From: an uncultured Acetatifactor sp.
GTDB lineage: Bacteria; Bacillota; Clostridia; Lachnospirales; Lachnospiraceae
Length of the DNA: 41,965 bases
NCBI GenBank assembly: GCA_934394815.1
Contig: CAKRRD010000025.1
Span: 1 to 41,965 of the forward strand
Direction: 5' to 3'
The position numbers and the translations under genes are program-made. The notes beneath the pieces are model-generated. The model was given only the letters and a program-made list of their open reading frames with translations, was not told where the DNA came from and did no database searches. Below are positions 1 through 7,371 of this stretch, one piece after another; within the stretch, counting starts at the first letter, position 1; each line of letters opens with the position of its first letter.

Positions 1-18
1 AATAAGGTAAGATAACAT

Positions 19-1683
19 ATGGCAGATAAGAACAGTTCCAAGAACAATTTTATCATGCAGGCGGGAATTCTGGCGGCGGCCGGAATCATCAGCAGAATCA
101 TAGGGCTCCTTTACAGGGGCCCTTTACAGAGTGTCATAGGAAATCTCGGACTGGGATATTATCAGTCCGCCTACAACTATTACACCATCATCCTGCTGAT
201 CTCTTCCTACAGTATTCCTTCGGCAATCTCGAAAGCCATTGCTCAGAAGCTGGGAGAGAAGGAATACCGCAATGCCCACAGATTGTTCCACGGAGCCATG
301 ATCTATGTATTGGTGGTTGGCGGTATTGCCAGCCTTTTTCTGTTTTTCGGGGCGGGATTGTTTGTGTCGGGAGCGGCGGTCACGGTATTGCGTACTTTTG
401 CACCGACGATCTTCGTCTACGGGATTCTGGGTGTCCTGCGGGGATATTTTCAGGCCCATAAGAGCATGGCACAGACTTCCGTGTCACAGGTTCTGGAACA
501 GATCGCCAATGCAGTGGTCAGTGTGGGTGCGGCTTATTTGTTGATCAATCTGTTCATGAAGACCATGGAGGTCCCGGCGGATCAGGAAGGACAGGTGACC
601 AGAGCCACCTATGGTGCTGTGGGAAGTGCGCTGGGTACCGGGGTCGGTGTGTTGGTGGCATTGCTGTTTATGGCGGGGGTCTATGCCCTGAACCGGAAGT
701 TGATCCTGCGTAGAGTGCAGCACGACAGACATTCCCAAGTGGATTCTTACGGACAGATTTTCAAGACCATTACACTGGTGGTGACACCGTTTATTTTGAG
801 TACTGCCGTATATAATCTGAGCAGCACGGTCAACAACAGCATTTATACTAAATGGTATCCGAATCTGCGGGGGCTGGATACGGTAACCATTTATGAAAAA
901 TACGGTATTTTCTCCGGACAGTCGCTGACCATGTCCAATATCCCCATTGCCTTTGCCTCGGCCATGGCTTCGGCTATGATCCCTTCGGTGGCGCAGCTGA
1001 TGGCGGCGAGGGATGTGAAGGGGGCCAGAGAGAAGATCGGTCTGGCGGTGAAAACCACAATGGTAATCTCGATTCCCTGTGCGGTGGGACTTTTCGTGCT
1101 GGCGAAGCCGGTGATCAGTCTGCTGTTCACGAATAAGACGGCAGAGGAACTGAACCTGGCGGCAGCTCTTTTAATGACATTGTCACTGTCGGTTATTTTT
1201 TATGCACTGTCGACTCTGAACAGTTCGATTTTGCAGGGACTTGGCAAAGTAAATACGCCTATTATCAATGCCGGAATTTCTCTGGTGATACAGACGGTGG
1301 CAGCCGTATTGCTTCTGATGTTCACAAGTCTGGATCTGTACAGCATCGCCATTGCCAATACGCTGTATTCCGGTATGATGTGTGTGCTGAACCAGTGGGC
1401 GGTGCGAAAAGCAGTGGGCTACCGGCAGGAGATCGTCAGAACCTTCGTAATTCCGGCCTTCGCCTCTGCGTTTATGGGCGCGGCAGCCTGGGCCATCTAT
1501 GAAGGCCTGTATATGGTGACCAAATCCATGCGGATCTCCGTCATCCCGGCCATCGTGATTGCGGCCGTGGTATATTTTGTCATGCTGATATTGATGCGTG
1601 GCATCACAGAGCAGGAACTCCGAAGCTTCCCCAAGGGCTATCTGTTGGTAAAGGTGGCAAAGAAGTGTCGGTTGTTGAGCTAA
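19..1683 (+). CDS. MurJ/SpoVB-type polysaccharide or lipid flippase (MOP superfamily)
   Basis: The 554-residue product is almost entirely hydrophobic, with about 14 predicted membrane segments. Its N-terminus (AGIISRIIGLLYRGPL) has the pattern typical of the SpoVB/YtgP/MurJ branch of the MOP exporter superfamily. Members flip undecaprenyl-linked cell-wall or polysaccharide precursors across the membrane; SpoVB works in spore cortex assembly and YtgP/MurJ in vegetative peptidoglycan. Length fits the family (about 520-550 aa). The ATG at 19 is preceded by a modest AAGGTAAG Shine-Dalgarno. Upstream context lies outside the window, so an operon cannot be judged. A strong terminator follows at 1701. 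SpoVB versus YtgP cannot be decided from sequence alone. Confidence 0.88.
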   Translation: MADKNSSKNNFIMQAGILAAAGIISRIIGLLYRGPLQSVIGNLGLGYYQSAYNYYTIILLISSYSIPSAISKAIAQKLGEKEYRNAHRLFHGAMIYVLVVGGIASLFLFFGAGLFVSGAAVTVLRTFAPTIFVYGILGVLRGYFQAHKSMAQTSVSQVLEQIANAVVSVGAAYLLINLFMKTMEVPADQEGQVTRATYGAVGSALGTGVGVLVALLFMAGVYALNRKLILRRVQHDRHSQVDSYGQIFKTITLVVTPFILSTAVYNLSSTVNNSIYTKWYPNLRGLDTVTIYEKYGIFSGQSLTMSNIPIAFASAMASAMIPSVAQLMAARDVKGAREKIGLAVKTTMVISIPCAVGLFVLAKPVISLLFTNKTAEELNLAAALLMTLSLSVIFYALSTLNSSILQGLGKVNTPIINAGISLVIQTVAAVLLLMFTSLDLYSIAIANTLYSGMMCVLNQWAVRKAVGYRQEIVRTFVIPAFASAFMGAAAWAIYEGLYMVTKSMRISVIPAIVIAAVVYFVMLILMRGITEQELRSFPKGYLLVKVAKKCRLLS

Positions 1684-1700
1684 AGAGAATTTAGATACAG

Positions 1701-1749
1701 AAAACAGCCTGCCTCATGACGATGGGATCGTCGGAGGCAGGCTGTTTTT
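1701..1749 (+). terminator. Rho-independent terminator after the flippase gene
   Basis: Perfect 15-bp arms (1701-1715 and 1734-1748) enclose an inner 6-bp stem (GACGAT/ATCGTC) and run into TTTTT. It begins 17 bp after the stop codon. The A-run on the left means it could also act on the minus strand. Confidence 0.95.
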
Positions 1750-1787
1750 GTGCACGAGGGCGTAAATCGCTGAAAGAAGCCGATTGA

Positions 1788-1941
1788 GCCCCGGGGAAAT
1801 TGATGGAGCGGGGCGAAGAGAGCCTAAGAAGTCAAATAGGCCCCGGGAAAATTGAAAGGACGGGGCATAGAGAGTCAAAGAAGCTGGCTAAGCCCCGGGA
1901 AGATCGAGAGAGCGGGGCGCAGAAAGCAAAAACGGGTAGAT
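1788..1941. repeat. Sub-block of the array: three GCCCCG/CGGGGC hairpin units
   Basis: Three units of 52, 52 and 50 bp with 6-bp arms at 1788-1793/1809-1814, 1840-1845/1861-1866 and 1892-1897/1913-1918. Loops are A/G-rich. These are the GC-rich, probably more diverged, edge copies of the array. Confidence 0.88.
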
Positions 1942-1993
1942 TATACCCAGAGGAAGGTAAGCCGGCTGGGTATAGGAAGGGAAAATAGGCAAA

Positions 1994-2297
1994 TATACCC
2001 AAGGAAAGAGAGCGGGTTGGGTATAGAGGAAAAAATAGGTGAATATACCCAGAGAAAGTGAAAGGGGTGGGTATAGTGAGGAAAAATAAGTGAATATACC
2101 CAAGGAAAGAAAGTTTGCTGGGTATAGGAAGGAAGAATGGGCAAATATACCCAAGGAAAGAGAGCGGGCTGGGTATAGAGGAAAAAATAGGTGAATATAC
2201 CCAGAGAAAGTGAAAGGAGTGGGTATAGTAAAGAAAAATAAGTGAATATACCCAAGGAAAGAAAGTTTGCTGGGTATAGGAAGGAAGAATGGGCAAA
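1994..2297. repeat. Higher-order duplication inside the array (two 152-bp triplets)
   Basis: Units at 1994, 2044 and 2095 are repeated in the same order at 2146, 2196 and 2247. The third members (2095-2145 and 2247-2297) are identical, the first members differ at one position (GGGTTGGG versus GGGCTGGG), and the second at a few. The unit at 2298 begins as a third copy of the first member and then diverges. Confidence 0.9.
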
Positions 2298-2482
2298 TAT
2301 ACCCAAGGAAAGAGAGCGGGCTGGGTATAGAGAGAAAAATAGACGGATATACCCAAGAAAAGAGAGCGGGCTGGGTAATAGAGAGAAAAAATAGATGGAT
2401 ATACCCAAGAAAAGTGAGTGGCTTGGGGATAGAGAGAAAAAATAGGTGAATATACCAAAGGAAAAGAAAACAGCTGGGTATA

Positions 2483-2536
2483 GAGAAGTAAAAGAAACGA
2501 ATAATACCCCCGGAGCCGAAGCAACGGAGGTATTAT
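2483..2536 (-). terminator. Terminator of nudC, and last unit of the hairpin array
   Basis: Read on the minus strand, ATAATACCTCCG pairs with CGGGGGTATTAT (12 bp, one G-U pair) and is followed by a T-rich stretch (TTCGTTTCTTTT). It lies about 40 bp past the nudC stop codon and falls exactly on the array's 51-bp register. Confidence 0.8.
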
Positions 2537-2574
2537 GTCTTGGTATGGAGGATTCCAACTGTCAGGCATATGAA

Positions 2575-3510
2575 TTATTTCTGCGAGAAGGGATCCCCGC
2601 CATTCTTGAATAAAGTGATCATCTCCTGGCCGACACTGATAGTGGAGGGAAGATTCGGAACTTCGTCACGGGAAAACCACTTCGCTTCGCCAAGCTCCGA
2701 TTCCTGCAGGGTAATGGCAGGATCGCCATCCAGCTTTGCGAAAAAGCCGATCATGGCGGAATCGCTGAAGGACCAGGGCTGGGATTTGTAATAGACCAGA
2801 TCACTGACTTTCAATCCGACTTCCTCCATGATCTCCCGGCGGGCAGCACCCTTGAAGGTCTCTCCCACTTCCACAAATCCTGCCACCAGCGCCCAGTGAC
2901 GATAGGAGCCGCCGGCATAGCGGGTCAGCAGAATTTTGTCCTGTTTGGTGTCCACAATAGCGATAATGACAGCGGGAGAGATCTTGGGATATTCGATCTG
3001 ACCGCACTCCGGGCAGATGCAGGCCCGCTCCGTAGTGCTGGGAACTGTTGGATGCCCGCAACGGCCACAGAACTTCCGGTCCAGACGAAAACGGTTGATC
3101 TGGGTGGCGGTGATCCCGGCAAATGCCAGATATTCCGGCTCAAAATTACGGAACACACCGGAAGCATAAAGGTCTTCTTCCGGGAGCATGAGGGCACCGG
3201 CCTCTTCTGTGGTCTTGCGGAAGAATGCTCTGTCATCAATGGAAAAGAGATATTCGCAGTCCAGGAAAAAACGCTCCATAGGCTGGCGGATCCCCAGCAG
3301 CTTATGGACTTCTTCAAAGGTAGGAAGATATACCTGAGGCTGCTTCGAAAGATCTGTTCCGACGGAAGCGACAGCAGCATCCGTTACATCTGTATGGGAG
3401 GGCAGATAGACTTTCTCCCCGTCAAATAACAGCAGATAATCGGAAGGCTTCGGATCCTGGCTACGGAATTCCGGATAGTATTTATGCGGTTCAATTTTAT
3501 GGATCATCAT
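2575..3510 (-). CDS. nudC: NADH pyrophosphatase / NAD-decapping Nudix hydrolase NudC
   Basis: The 311-residue product has the NudC layout. An N-terminal domain is followed by a zinc ribbon (C148, C151, C166, C169) and a Nudix domain. The Nudix box GX5EX7REUXEEXGU runs from G211 through E217, R225-E226 and E229-E230 to G232. Just after it is SQPWSF (243-248), the family's signature for NAD(H) selectivity. NudC cleaves NADH/NAD to NMN(H) and AMP and can remove NAD caps from RNA. The gene starts with two adjacent ATG codons (MMIHK) behind an AAAGGAG site. It is monocistronic, with its own promoter (3560-3588) and terminator (2501-2536). Confidence 0.93.
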   Translation of the reverse strand: MMIHKIEPHKYYPEFRSQDPKPSDYLLLFDGEKVYLPSHTDVTDAAVASVGTDLSKQPQVYLPTFEEVHKLLGIRQPMERFFLDCEYLFSIDDRAFFRKTTEEAGALMLPEEDLYASGVFRNFEPEYLAFAGITATQINRFRLDRKFCGRCGHPTVPSTTERACICPECGQIEYPKISPAVIIAIVDTKQDKILLTRYAGGSYRHWALVAGFVEVGETFKGAARREIMEEVGLKVSDLVYYKSQPWSFSDSAMIGFFAKLDGDPAITLQESELGEAKWFSRDEVPNLPSTISVGQEMITLFKNGGDPFSQK

Positions 3511-3559
3511 AGGGTATTTCTCCTTTTGTGGCTATTTTTCAGAAAATGTTCATAAGAAT

Positions 3560-3588
3560 ATAGTAGTCCACCGTGGGGGAACTGTCAA
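3560..3588 (-). promoter_or_regulatory. Sigma-A-type promoter of nudC
   Basis: On the minus strand, TTGACA (3583-3588), a 17-bp spacer and TACTAT (3560-3565) match the vegetative consensus closely, about 50 bp upstream of the nudC start. Confidence 0.7.
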
Positions 3589-3763
3589 ATGCTGCAGTTC
3601 AGCAAATATCATCCACAAAGTCACGTTACATGCTTTCCGTCACTTCGTGACTACCTTCGCTCATAGATTGGCGGTTAATTCATAGACATATTTGTCCGCA
3701 AAATCGTGTAAGCGTGATTTCCGTGCACAGATATGCCCATAGCTGAACTGTTGTGGAAATCAT

Positions 3764-3792
3764 TTGAGATTCCGGGACATTTGTGTTAAAAT
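3764..3792 (+). promoter_or_regulatory. Promoter of the MraY-like gene
   Basis: TTGAGA (3764-3769), 17 bp, TAAAAT (3787-3792). The 378-bp gap 3511-3888 holds this promoter, the nudC promoter, a small CACTTCGTG hairpin near 3640, and the stem-loop at 3798-3843. No gene is apparent in it. Confidence 0.6.
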
Positions 3793-3797
3793 ATTTT

Positions 3798-3847
3798 GTA
3801 ACTGTTCCGAGGTGTTCCTTTCCCGGAGACCTATTGAACAGTTGCGG
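3798..3847 (+). repeat. Leader stem-loop, copy 1 of a GTAACTGTTC...ACAGTTRCGG element
   Basis: AACTGTTC (3800-3807) pairs with GAACAGTT (3836-3843), and AGGT (3810-3813) pairs with ACCT (3829-3832) inside. It sits immediately after the promoter -10, so it would form the 5' end of the mRNA. A related element occurs at 5553-5633. Confidence 0.6.
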
Positions 3848-3915
3848 AATTTGTCAGAAAAATATAGCATGAGAGCATCCTGGCGGGTGTGGCTTATGTG
3901 GAAACGAGGGATAGT

Positions 3916-4881
3916 ATGTTACAGATGATCTTGCCGGAGGGAAGCAGTTCTCTCCTTGCTTTTTTTGGAATCCTTTTTGCTTTCGGAGCGACCGTGCTGG
4001 CGACGGCAAAATTAAGCCCGTATCTGCCGAAGGATGCCGGACGGGAATTTGCCCATGACGGAAAATTATCTGCGGGAAAGCCCAGAGGCGCCGGAATCAT
4101 TTTCGTGCTGGCATTTGTGGTATCCGTTTTGCTGTTTTCACCCTTAAGCGCAGAGCTGGTGATCTATCTGCTGTTAATTGTGGTCTGCATGATGACGGGA
4201 TTTCTGGACGATGCTTCCAAAACTCCCTGGGGAGAATATAAAAAGGGTTTCCTGGATCTGTGCGTTGCGGCATTGGTAGCCATCACCTTCCTGAAATATA
4301 ACTCCAATGTGGTGGAACTGGCACTGTTCCATGTGAAGTTCACGCTGCCTCCCGTGGTATTTGCCGTTCTGGCGGTGATCCTGGTATGGACCTCCGTGAA
4401 CGTGACCAACTGTTCCGACGGTGTGGACGGACTCTCCGGAACCCTGTCGATCATTACGATCATGTCCATCTACATTGTGGACCGCATGAAAGGCATCCAT
4501 GAGACCTATTCCTTCCTGATCCTGCTGTTCGCCGTATGTATTCTGGGATACCTGTGGTACAATGCGACACCCAGCAAGCTGATGATGGGAGACGCGGGTT
4601 CCCGGGCCATGGGACTGTTCATCAGTATCGCCATTTTAAAGAGCGGCTGTCCGTTTTTGTTTATTCCGTTGGCACTGGTGCTGATCCTGGACGGTGGTCT
4701 GGGGCTGCTTAAGGTCTCCCTGCTTCGTTTCCTGAAGATTCATATTTTGAAAAATGTGCGTACGCCCCTGCACGACCATGTGCGTAAAGTGTGGGACTGG
4801 TCCAATACACAGACCGTATTCCGTTTTGCCATCATTCAGATCATCCTGTCTCTGGCAGTGATCTATGCAATGCAGCTGTAA
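3916..4881 (+). CDS. MraY/WecA-family phosphoglycosyl transferase (divergent MraY paralogue)
   Basis: A 321-residue membrane protein of the glycosyltransferase-4 family, which transfers a phospho-sugar to undecaprenyl phosphate. Family motifs are present: GFLDDASK, NCSDGVDGLSG (MraY NLTDGLDGL) and GDAGSRAMG (MraY GDTGS). The C-terminal segment PLHDHVRKVWDWSNTQ aligns with MraY PLHHHFELKGWSE, but the HHH triad reads H286-D287-H288. I chose ATG 3916, which has AGGGA just upstream; a GTG at 3889 would add nine residues. No mur or division genes adjoin it, so it is probably a second copy rather than the housekeeping mraY. Substrate could be lipid I-type or another UDP-sugar. The downstream gene is greA, about 135 bp away. 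Confidence 0.85.
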   Translation: MLQMILPEGSSSLLAFFGILFAFGATVLATAKLSPYLPKDAGREFAHDGKLSAGKPRGAGIIFVLAFVVSVLLFSPLSAELVIYLLLIVVCMMTGFLDDASKTPWGEYKKGFLDLCVAALVAITFLKYNSNVVELALFHVKFTLPPVVFAVLAVILVWTSVNVTNCSDGVDGLSGTLSIITIMSIYIVDRMKGIHETYSFLILLFAVCILGYLWYNATPSKLMMGDAGSRAMGLFISIAILKSGCPFLFIPLALVLILDGGLGLLKVSLLRFLKIHILKNVRTPLHDHVRKVWDWSNTQTVFRFAIIQIILSLAVIYAMQL

Positions 4882-5016
4882 AATGCGTGGGCACACCGGT
4901 ACAGCATAGAGACTACGACCAGTCTTCCGCCGGAAGAAAAGCTGTCGGTGCCGGAACCTGAGAAAGTCCCGCTGATAAATGATATAAGCAAGCGAACAGA
5001 TAGGAATGGAGAAATT

Positions 5017-5517
5017 ATGTACGATGAATTAACACCCAGTGATATCAAAAAAATGGAAGAGGAGATCGAATACCGCAAGCTGGTGGTGCGTCCCAAGGCA
5101 CTGGAGGATGTGAAGGAAGCCAGAGCCCACGGTGATCTCAGCGAAAACTTTGAATATTATGCAGCCAAAAAATACAAGAACCAGAATGAGAGCCGCATCC
5201 GCTATCTGGAAAGGATGATCCGCACCGCAAAGGTTATTTCTGAAAATTCCGCTGCGGACGAGGTGGGCATAAACAACACCGTTACCGTGGAATTTATCGA
5301 CGACGGTACCCAGGAGGATTATAAGATCGTGACTACCGTTCGCGGTAATTCTCTGGAAGGCCTGATCAGCAACGAATCCCCTCTGGGCAAGGCACTGCTC
5401 GGTAAAAAAGTAGGCGATATTGTCCATGTTCAGGTCAATGCCAACATTGAGTATGACGTGGAGATCAAGGCACTGAAAAATACGGAGGATGACGGGGACA
5501 AAATCCGCAGCTTTTAG
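5017..5517 (+). CDS. greA: Transcription elongation factor GreA
   Basis: 166 residues, the usual GreA length. The N-terminal coiled coil carries the acidic-tip region (KEARAHGDLSENFEYYAAK, matching the family's EARxxGDLSENxEYxAAK). The C-terminal FKBP-like domain contains ISNESPLGKALLGKKVGD, a GreA hallmark. GreA stimulates cleavage of backtracked RNA in stalled RNA polymerase. The start is ATG 5017 behind AATGGAG; an in-frame upstream ATG at 4948 lacks a ribosome binding site and adds residues not typical of the family. Confidence 0.94.
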   Translation: MYDELTPSDIKKMEEEIEYRKLVVRPKALEDVKEARAHGDLSENFEYYAAKKYKNQNESRIRYLERMIRTAKVISENSAADEVGINNTVTVEFIDDGTQEDYKIVTTVRGNSLEGLISNESPLGKALLGKKVGDIVHVQVNANIEYDVEIKALKNTEDDGDKIRSF

Positions 5518-5520
5518 GGA

Positions 5521-5535
5521 TTTGCGGATTCCGCA
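5521..5535 (+). other. Small perfect hairpin after greA
   Basis: TTGCGG-ATT-CCGCAA directly after the greA stop codon. There is no T-run, so it may protect the mRNA 3' end rather than terminate. Confidence 0.4.
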
Positions 5536-5552
5536 AGCTATAGAAAGAAAGG

Positions 5553-5633
5553 GTAACTGTTCAGAACTTTATAACGATCACAGAATATTTTTTCGAATCC
5601 CGGTATTCTACGAATATTTTGCGACAGTTACGG
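5553..5633 (+). repeat. Stem-loop, copy 2 of the GTAACTGTTC...ACAGTTRCGG element
   Basis: GTAACTGT (5553-5560) pairs with ACAGTTAC (5624-5631), and AGAATA (5582-5587) pairs with TATTCT (5604-5609) inside. The outer sequences match those at 3798-3847 (GTAACTGTTC on the left, ACAGTTRCGG on the right), but the interior differs. Confidence 0.55.
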
Positions 5634-5667
5634 GGCCTGGAACAGATACAAAAAAGGAATTATAAGA

Positions 5668-7203
5668 ATGAAAAAATATCTGCTGTTTGATCTGGACGGT
5701 ACGCTGACAGATCCCAAAATCGGAATTACCACCTGTGTGCAGTATGCGCTGCACTCCTTCGGCATTGAAGAGCCGGATCTGGACAAGCTGGAGCCATTTA
5801 TCGGGCCGCCCTTACGGGACAGCTTTATGGAATTTTACGGCTTTACCGCCGAACAGGCAGAAGAGGCTGTGGCCAAATACAGAGAGCGTTTTCAGAATAC
5901 CGGCATTTTTGAAAATGAGGTCTATGCAGGCATTCCGGAGATGCTGAAAAAGCTGCAGTCAAAAGGCTTTTTCCTGGCTGTGGCATCCAGCAAGCCGCAG
6001 GTGTTTGTAGACCGGATTCTGGAACATTTTGATCTGAAAAAATATTTTGCCGTAGTAGTGGGCAGTGAACTGGACGGCACGAGAGAGACGAAGGATCAGG
6101 TGGTGCAGGAGACTCTGCATCAGCTGTTCGGAGAGAACCCAATAGAGCCGGATCAGGTCTACATGATCGGCGACAGAAAGTTTGACGTGGAAGGAGCCAG
6201 AGCTCTGGGCGTGGAGAGCGTGGGTGTGACCTATGGCTACGGAAGCAAGGAAGAATTAAAGGAAGCGAAAGCAGACTACATCGTACAATCCGTGGAAGAA
6301 CTGGAGAAATTCCTGCTTCGGGGCAGTGAGGAACTGGCAGACAGCAATCCTGACAATAAGAAGAAAAATCCCATGTACCAGAGGATCTGGACCATGGTGT
6401 ATTCCTTCCTGATGTTTATTCTGGTGCGTAATGCAGTGCAGTATGCGCTGCTGGCGCTGTTGTATCAGCTGGCACAGTCCGGAGTCTCCGGCGGACTGGT
6501 GGATCTGTTGATCCTGCGGGATGAGACCGGAGCCTACAACGGCTACTCCGGGGATGTATCCAGTATCATAGCGGCACTGGGCTTCATCGGCGGAGCGCTG
6601 GCAGTATGGTCCACGGCGAAGCTTCTGATCACGAAGAACAAAGAGGACATGCATTTAAGCCACCTGAAAAAAGAGGGCAAGGAAAAATACGCCCTGCTGG
6701 TGGCGGCTGCCATTGGTGCCGTCATCGGCTTTAATCTGCTGTTTGAACTTCTGGGTGTGACCAATAAATCGGAGGCCTATACCGAAGTGGTGTCGCAGCA
6801 GTATTCCGCACATTTTATCGTGGGAATTCTGGTCTTCGGCTTTATCACCCCCATTGCGGAGGAACTTCTGTTCCGTGGCGTTATTTATGGTTATCTGCGC
6901 AGATTTATGGACTTGAAGCTGGCCATTGCCCTGTCCGCACTGATCTTTGGCGTTTACCATATGAACTATGTGCAGGGAGTCTATGGATTTCTCATGGGCT
7001 GTCTCATGGCCTATGCCTATGAGTACTTCGGAGAATTCAAAGTGGCTGTGTTTGTCCATGTGGCATCCAATGTCCTCGCCTACTGCCTGTCCTACACCGC
7101 CGTCGCGGTCACCGGCTTCGTCAGCTGGCCCGTGTGCGTGGTATTCCTTGTAGTGGCAGCAGCGTCACTGCTCACGCTGCACAGACAGAAAAATATATTC
7201 TAA
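5668..7203 (+). CDS. Fusion of a HAD-superfamily phosphatase and a CPBP intramembrane protease
   Basis: A 511-residue, two-domain protein. Residues 1 to about 213 are a HAD phosphatase of the phosphoglycolate phosphatase/PGM-beta type: motif I D8-L-D10-G-T, motif II VASSKPQ, motif IV GDRKFDVEGA. After a charged linker (about 214-235) come roughly seven membrane segments forming a CPBP (CAAX protease/bacteriocin-processing, Abi) domain. Its three motifs are all present: E398-E399xxF402R403, FGVYH431 and H464VASN468. Both parts therefore look catalytically complete. HAD enzymes hydrolyse small phosphates; CPBP proteins cleave membrane substrates or confer bacteriocin self-immunity. The frame is continuous with no sign of a lost stop codon. 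Start ATG 5668 follows AAAAAGGAATT. Substrates are unknown. Confidence 0.9.
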   Translation: MKKYLLFDLDGTLTDPKIGITTCVQYALHSFGIEEPDLDKLEPFIGPPLRDSFMEFYGFTAEQAEEAVAKYRERFQNTGIFENEVYAGIPEMLKKLQSKGFFLAVASSKPQVFVDRILEHFDLKKYFAVVVGSELDGTRETKDQVVQETLHQLFGENPIEPDQVYMIGDRKFDVEGARALGVESVGVTYGYGSKEELKEAKADYIVQSVEELEKFLLRGSEELADSNPDNKKKNPMYQRIWTMVYSFLMFILVRNAVQYALLALLYQLAQSGVSGGLVDLLILRDETGAYNGYSGDVSSIIAALGFIGGALAVWSTAKLLITKNKEDMHLSHLKKEGKEKYALLVAAAIGAVIGFNLLFELLGVTNKSEAYTEVVSQQYSAHFIVGILVFGFITPIAEELLFRGVIYGYLRRFMDLKLAIALSALIFGVYHMNYVQGVYGFLMGCLMAYAYEYFGEFKVAVFVHVASNVLAYCLSYTAVAVTGFVSWPVCVVFLVVAAASLLTLHRQKNIF

Positions 7204-7287
7204 GCAATAATAAAATCGTACATCGTACAAATACTCGCTAAGATATATGATTTATCAAGAAGGATATCATAATCCGGAAGCTGATAA

Positions 7288-7371
7288 CAGGGTAAGGATA
7301 AGCATGCCGCTACGCTCTGCAACATGAGTGCATCGGGCTTAAAGCACGCGCGTGCCGTATCCCTTACCCTG
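7288..7371 (+). other. Long imperfect stem-loop upstream of the glycosyltransferase
   Basis: CAGGGTAAGGATA (7288-7300) pairs with TATCCCTTACCCTG (7358-7371) with one bulged G, and GCATGC (7302-7307) pairs with GCGTGC further in. This gives about 19 bp of stem around a loop of about 40 nt. It ends 43 bp before the coding start and would form part of the leader. Confidence 0.55.

Larger units (their letters stand above)
1788..2536. repeat. Tandem array of about 15 x 51-bp units, each with an inverted repeat
   Basis: Left arms begin at 1788, 1840, 1892, 1942, 1994, 2044, 2095, 2146, 2196, 2247, 2298, 2348, 2400, 2451 and 2501, a period of 50-52 bp. Each left arm is followed about 16-20 bp later by its reverse complement. 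Units 1-3 use GCCCCG/CGGGGC. Units 4-14 use TATACCCA/TGGGTATA, with small defects in units 12-14. The last unit uses ATAATACC/GGTATTAT and serves as the nudC terminator. Because arms alternate every 25 bp or so, each arm can also pair with the neighbouring unit. Loops and linkers on the plus strand are almost all purine (for example AGGAAAGAGAGCGGG). No promoter was recognised inside, and no credible reading frame is conserved because unit length varies. It fills the space between two convergent genes. Function unknown. Confidence 0.93.

Noticed and set aside
1788..2536. CRISPR array
   Set aside because: Repeats are contiguous and diverged, there are no unique spacers of constant length, and no cas genes are present.
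1832..2569. Minus-strand open frames of 245 and 205 codons (1832-2569 and 1941-2558) with repeated FLGYI-type peptides
   Set aside because: They are products of the pyrimidine-rich strand of the array, which has few stop triplets. Unit length varies between 50 and 52 bp, so the frame shifts from unit to unit and two frames stay open equally; there is no ribosome binding site.
7204..7287. Promoter before the glycosyltransferase
   Set aside because: A TATGAT is present near 7245 but no acceptable -35 lies at the right distance.
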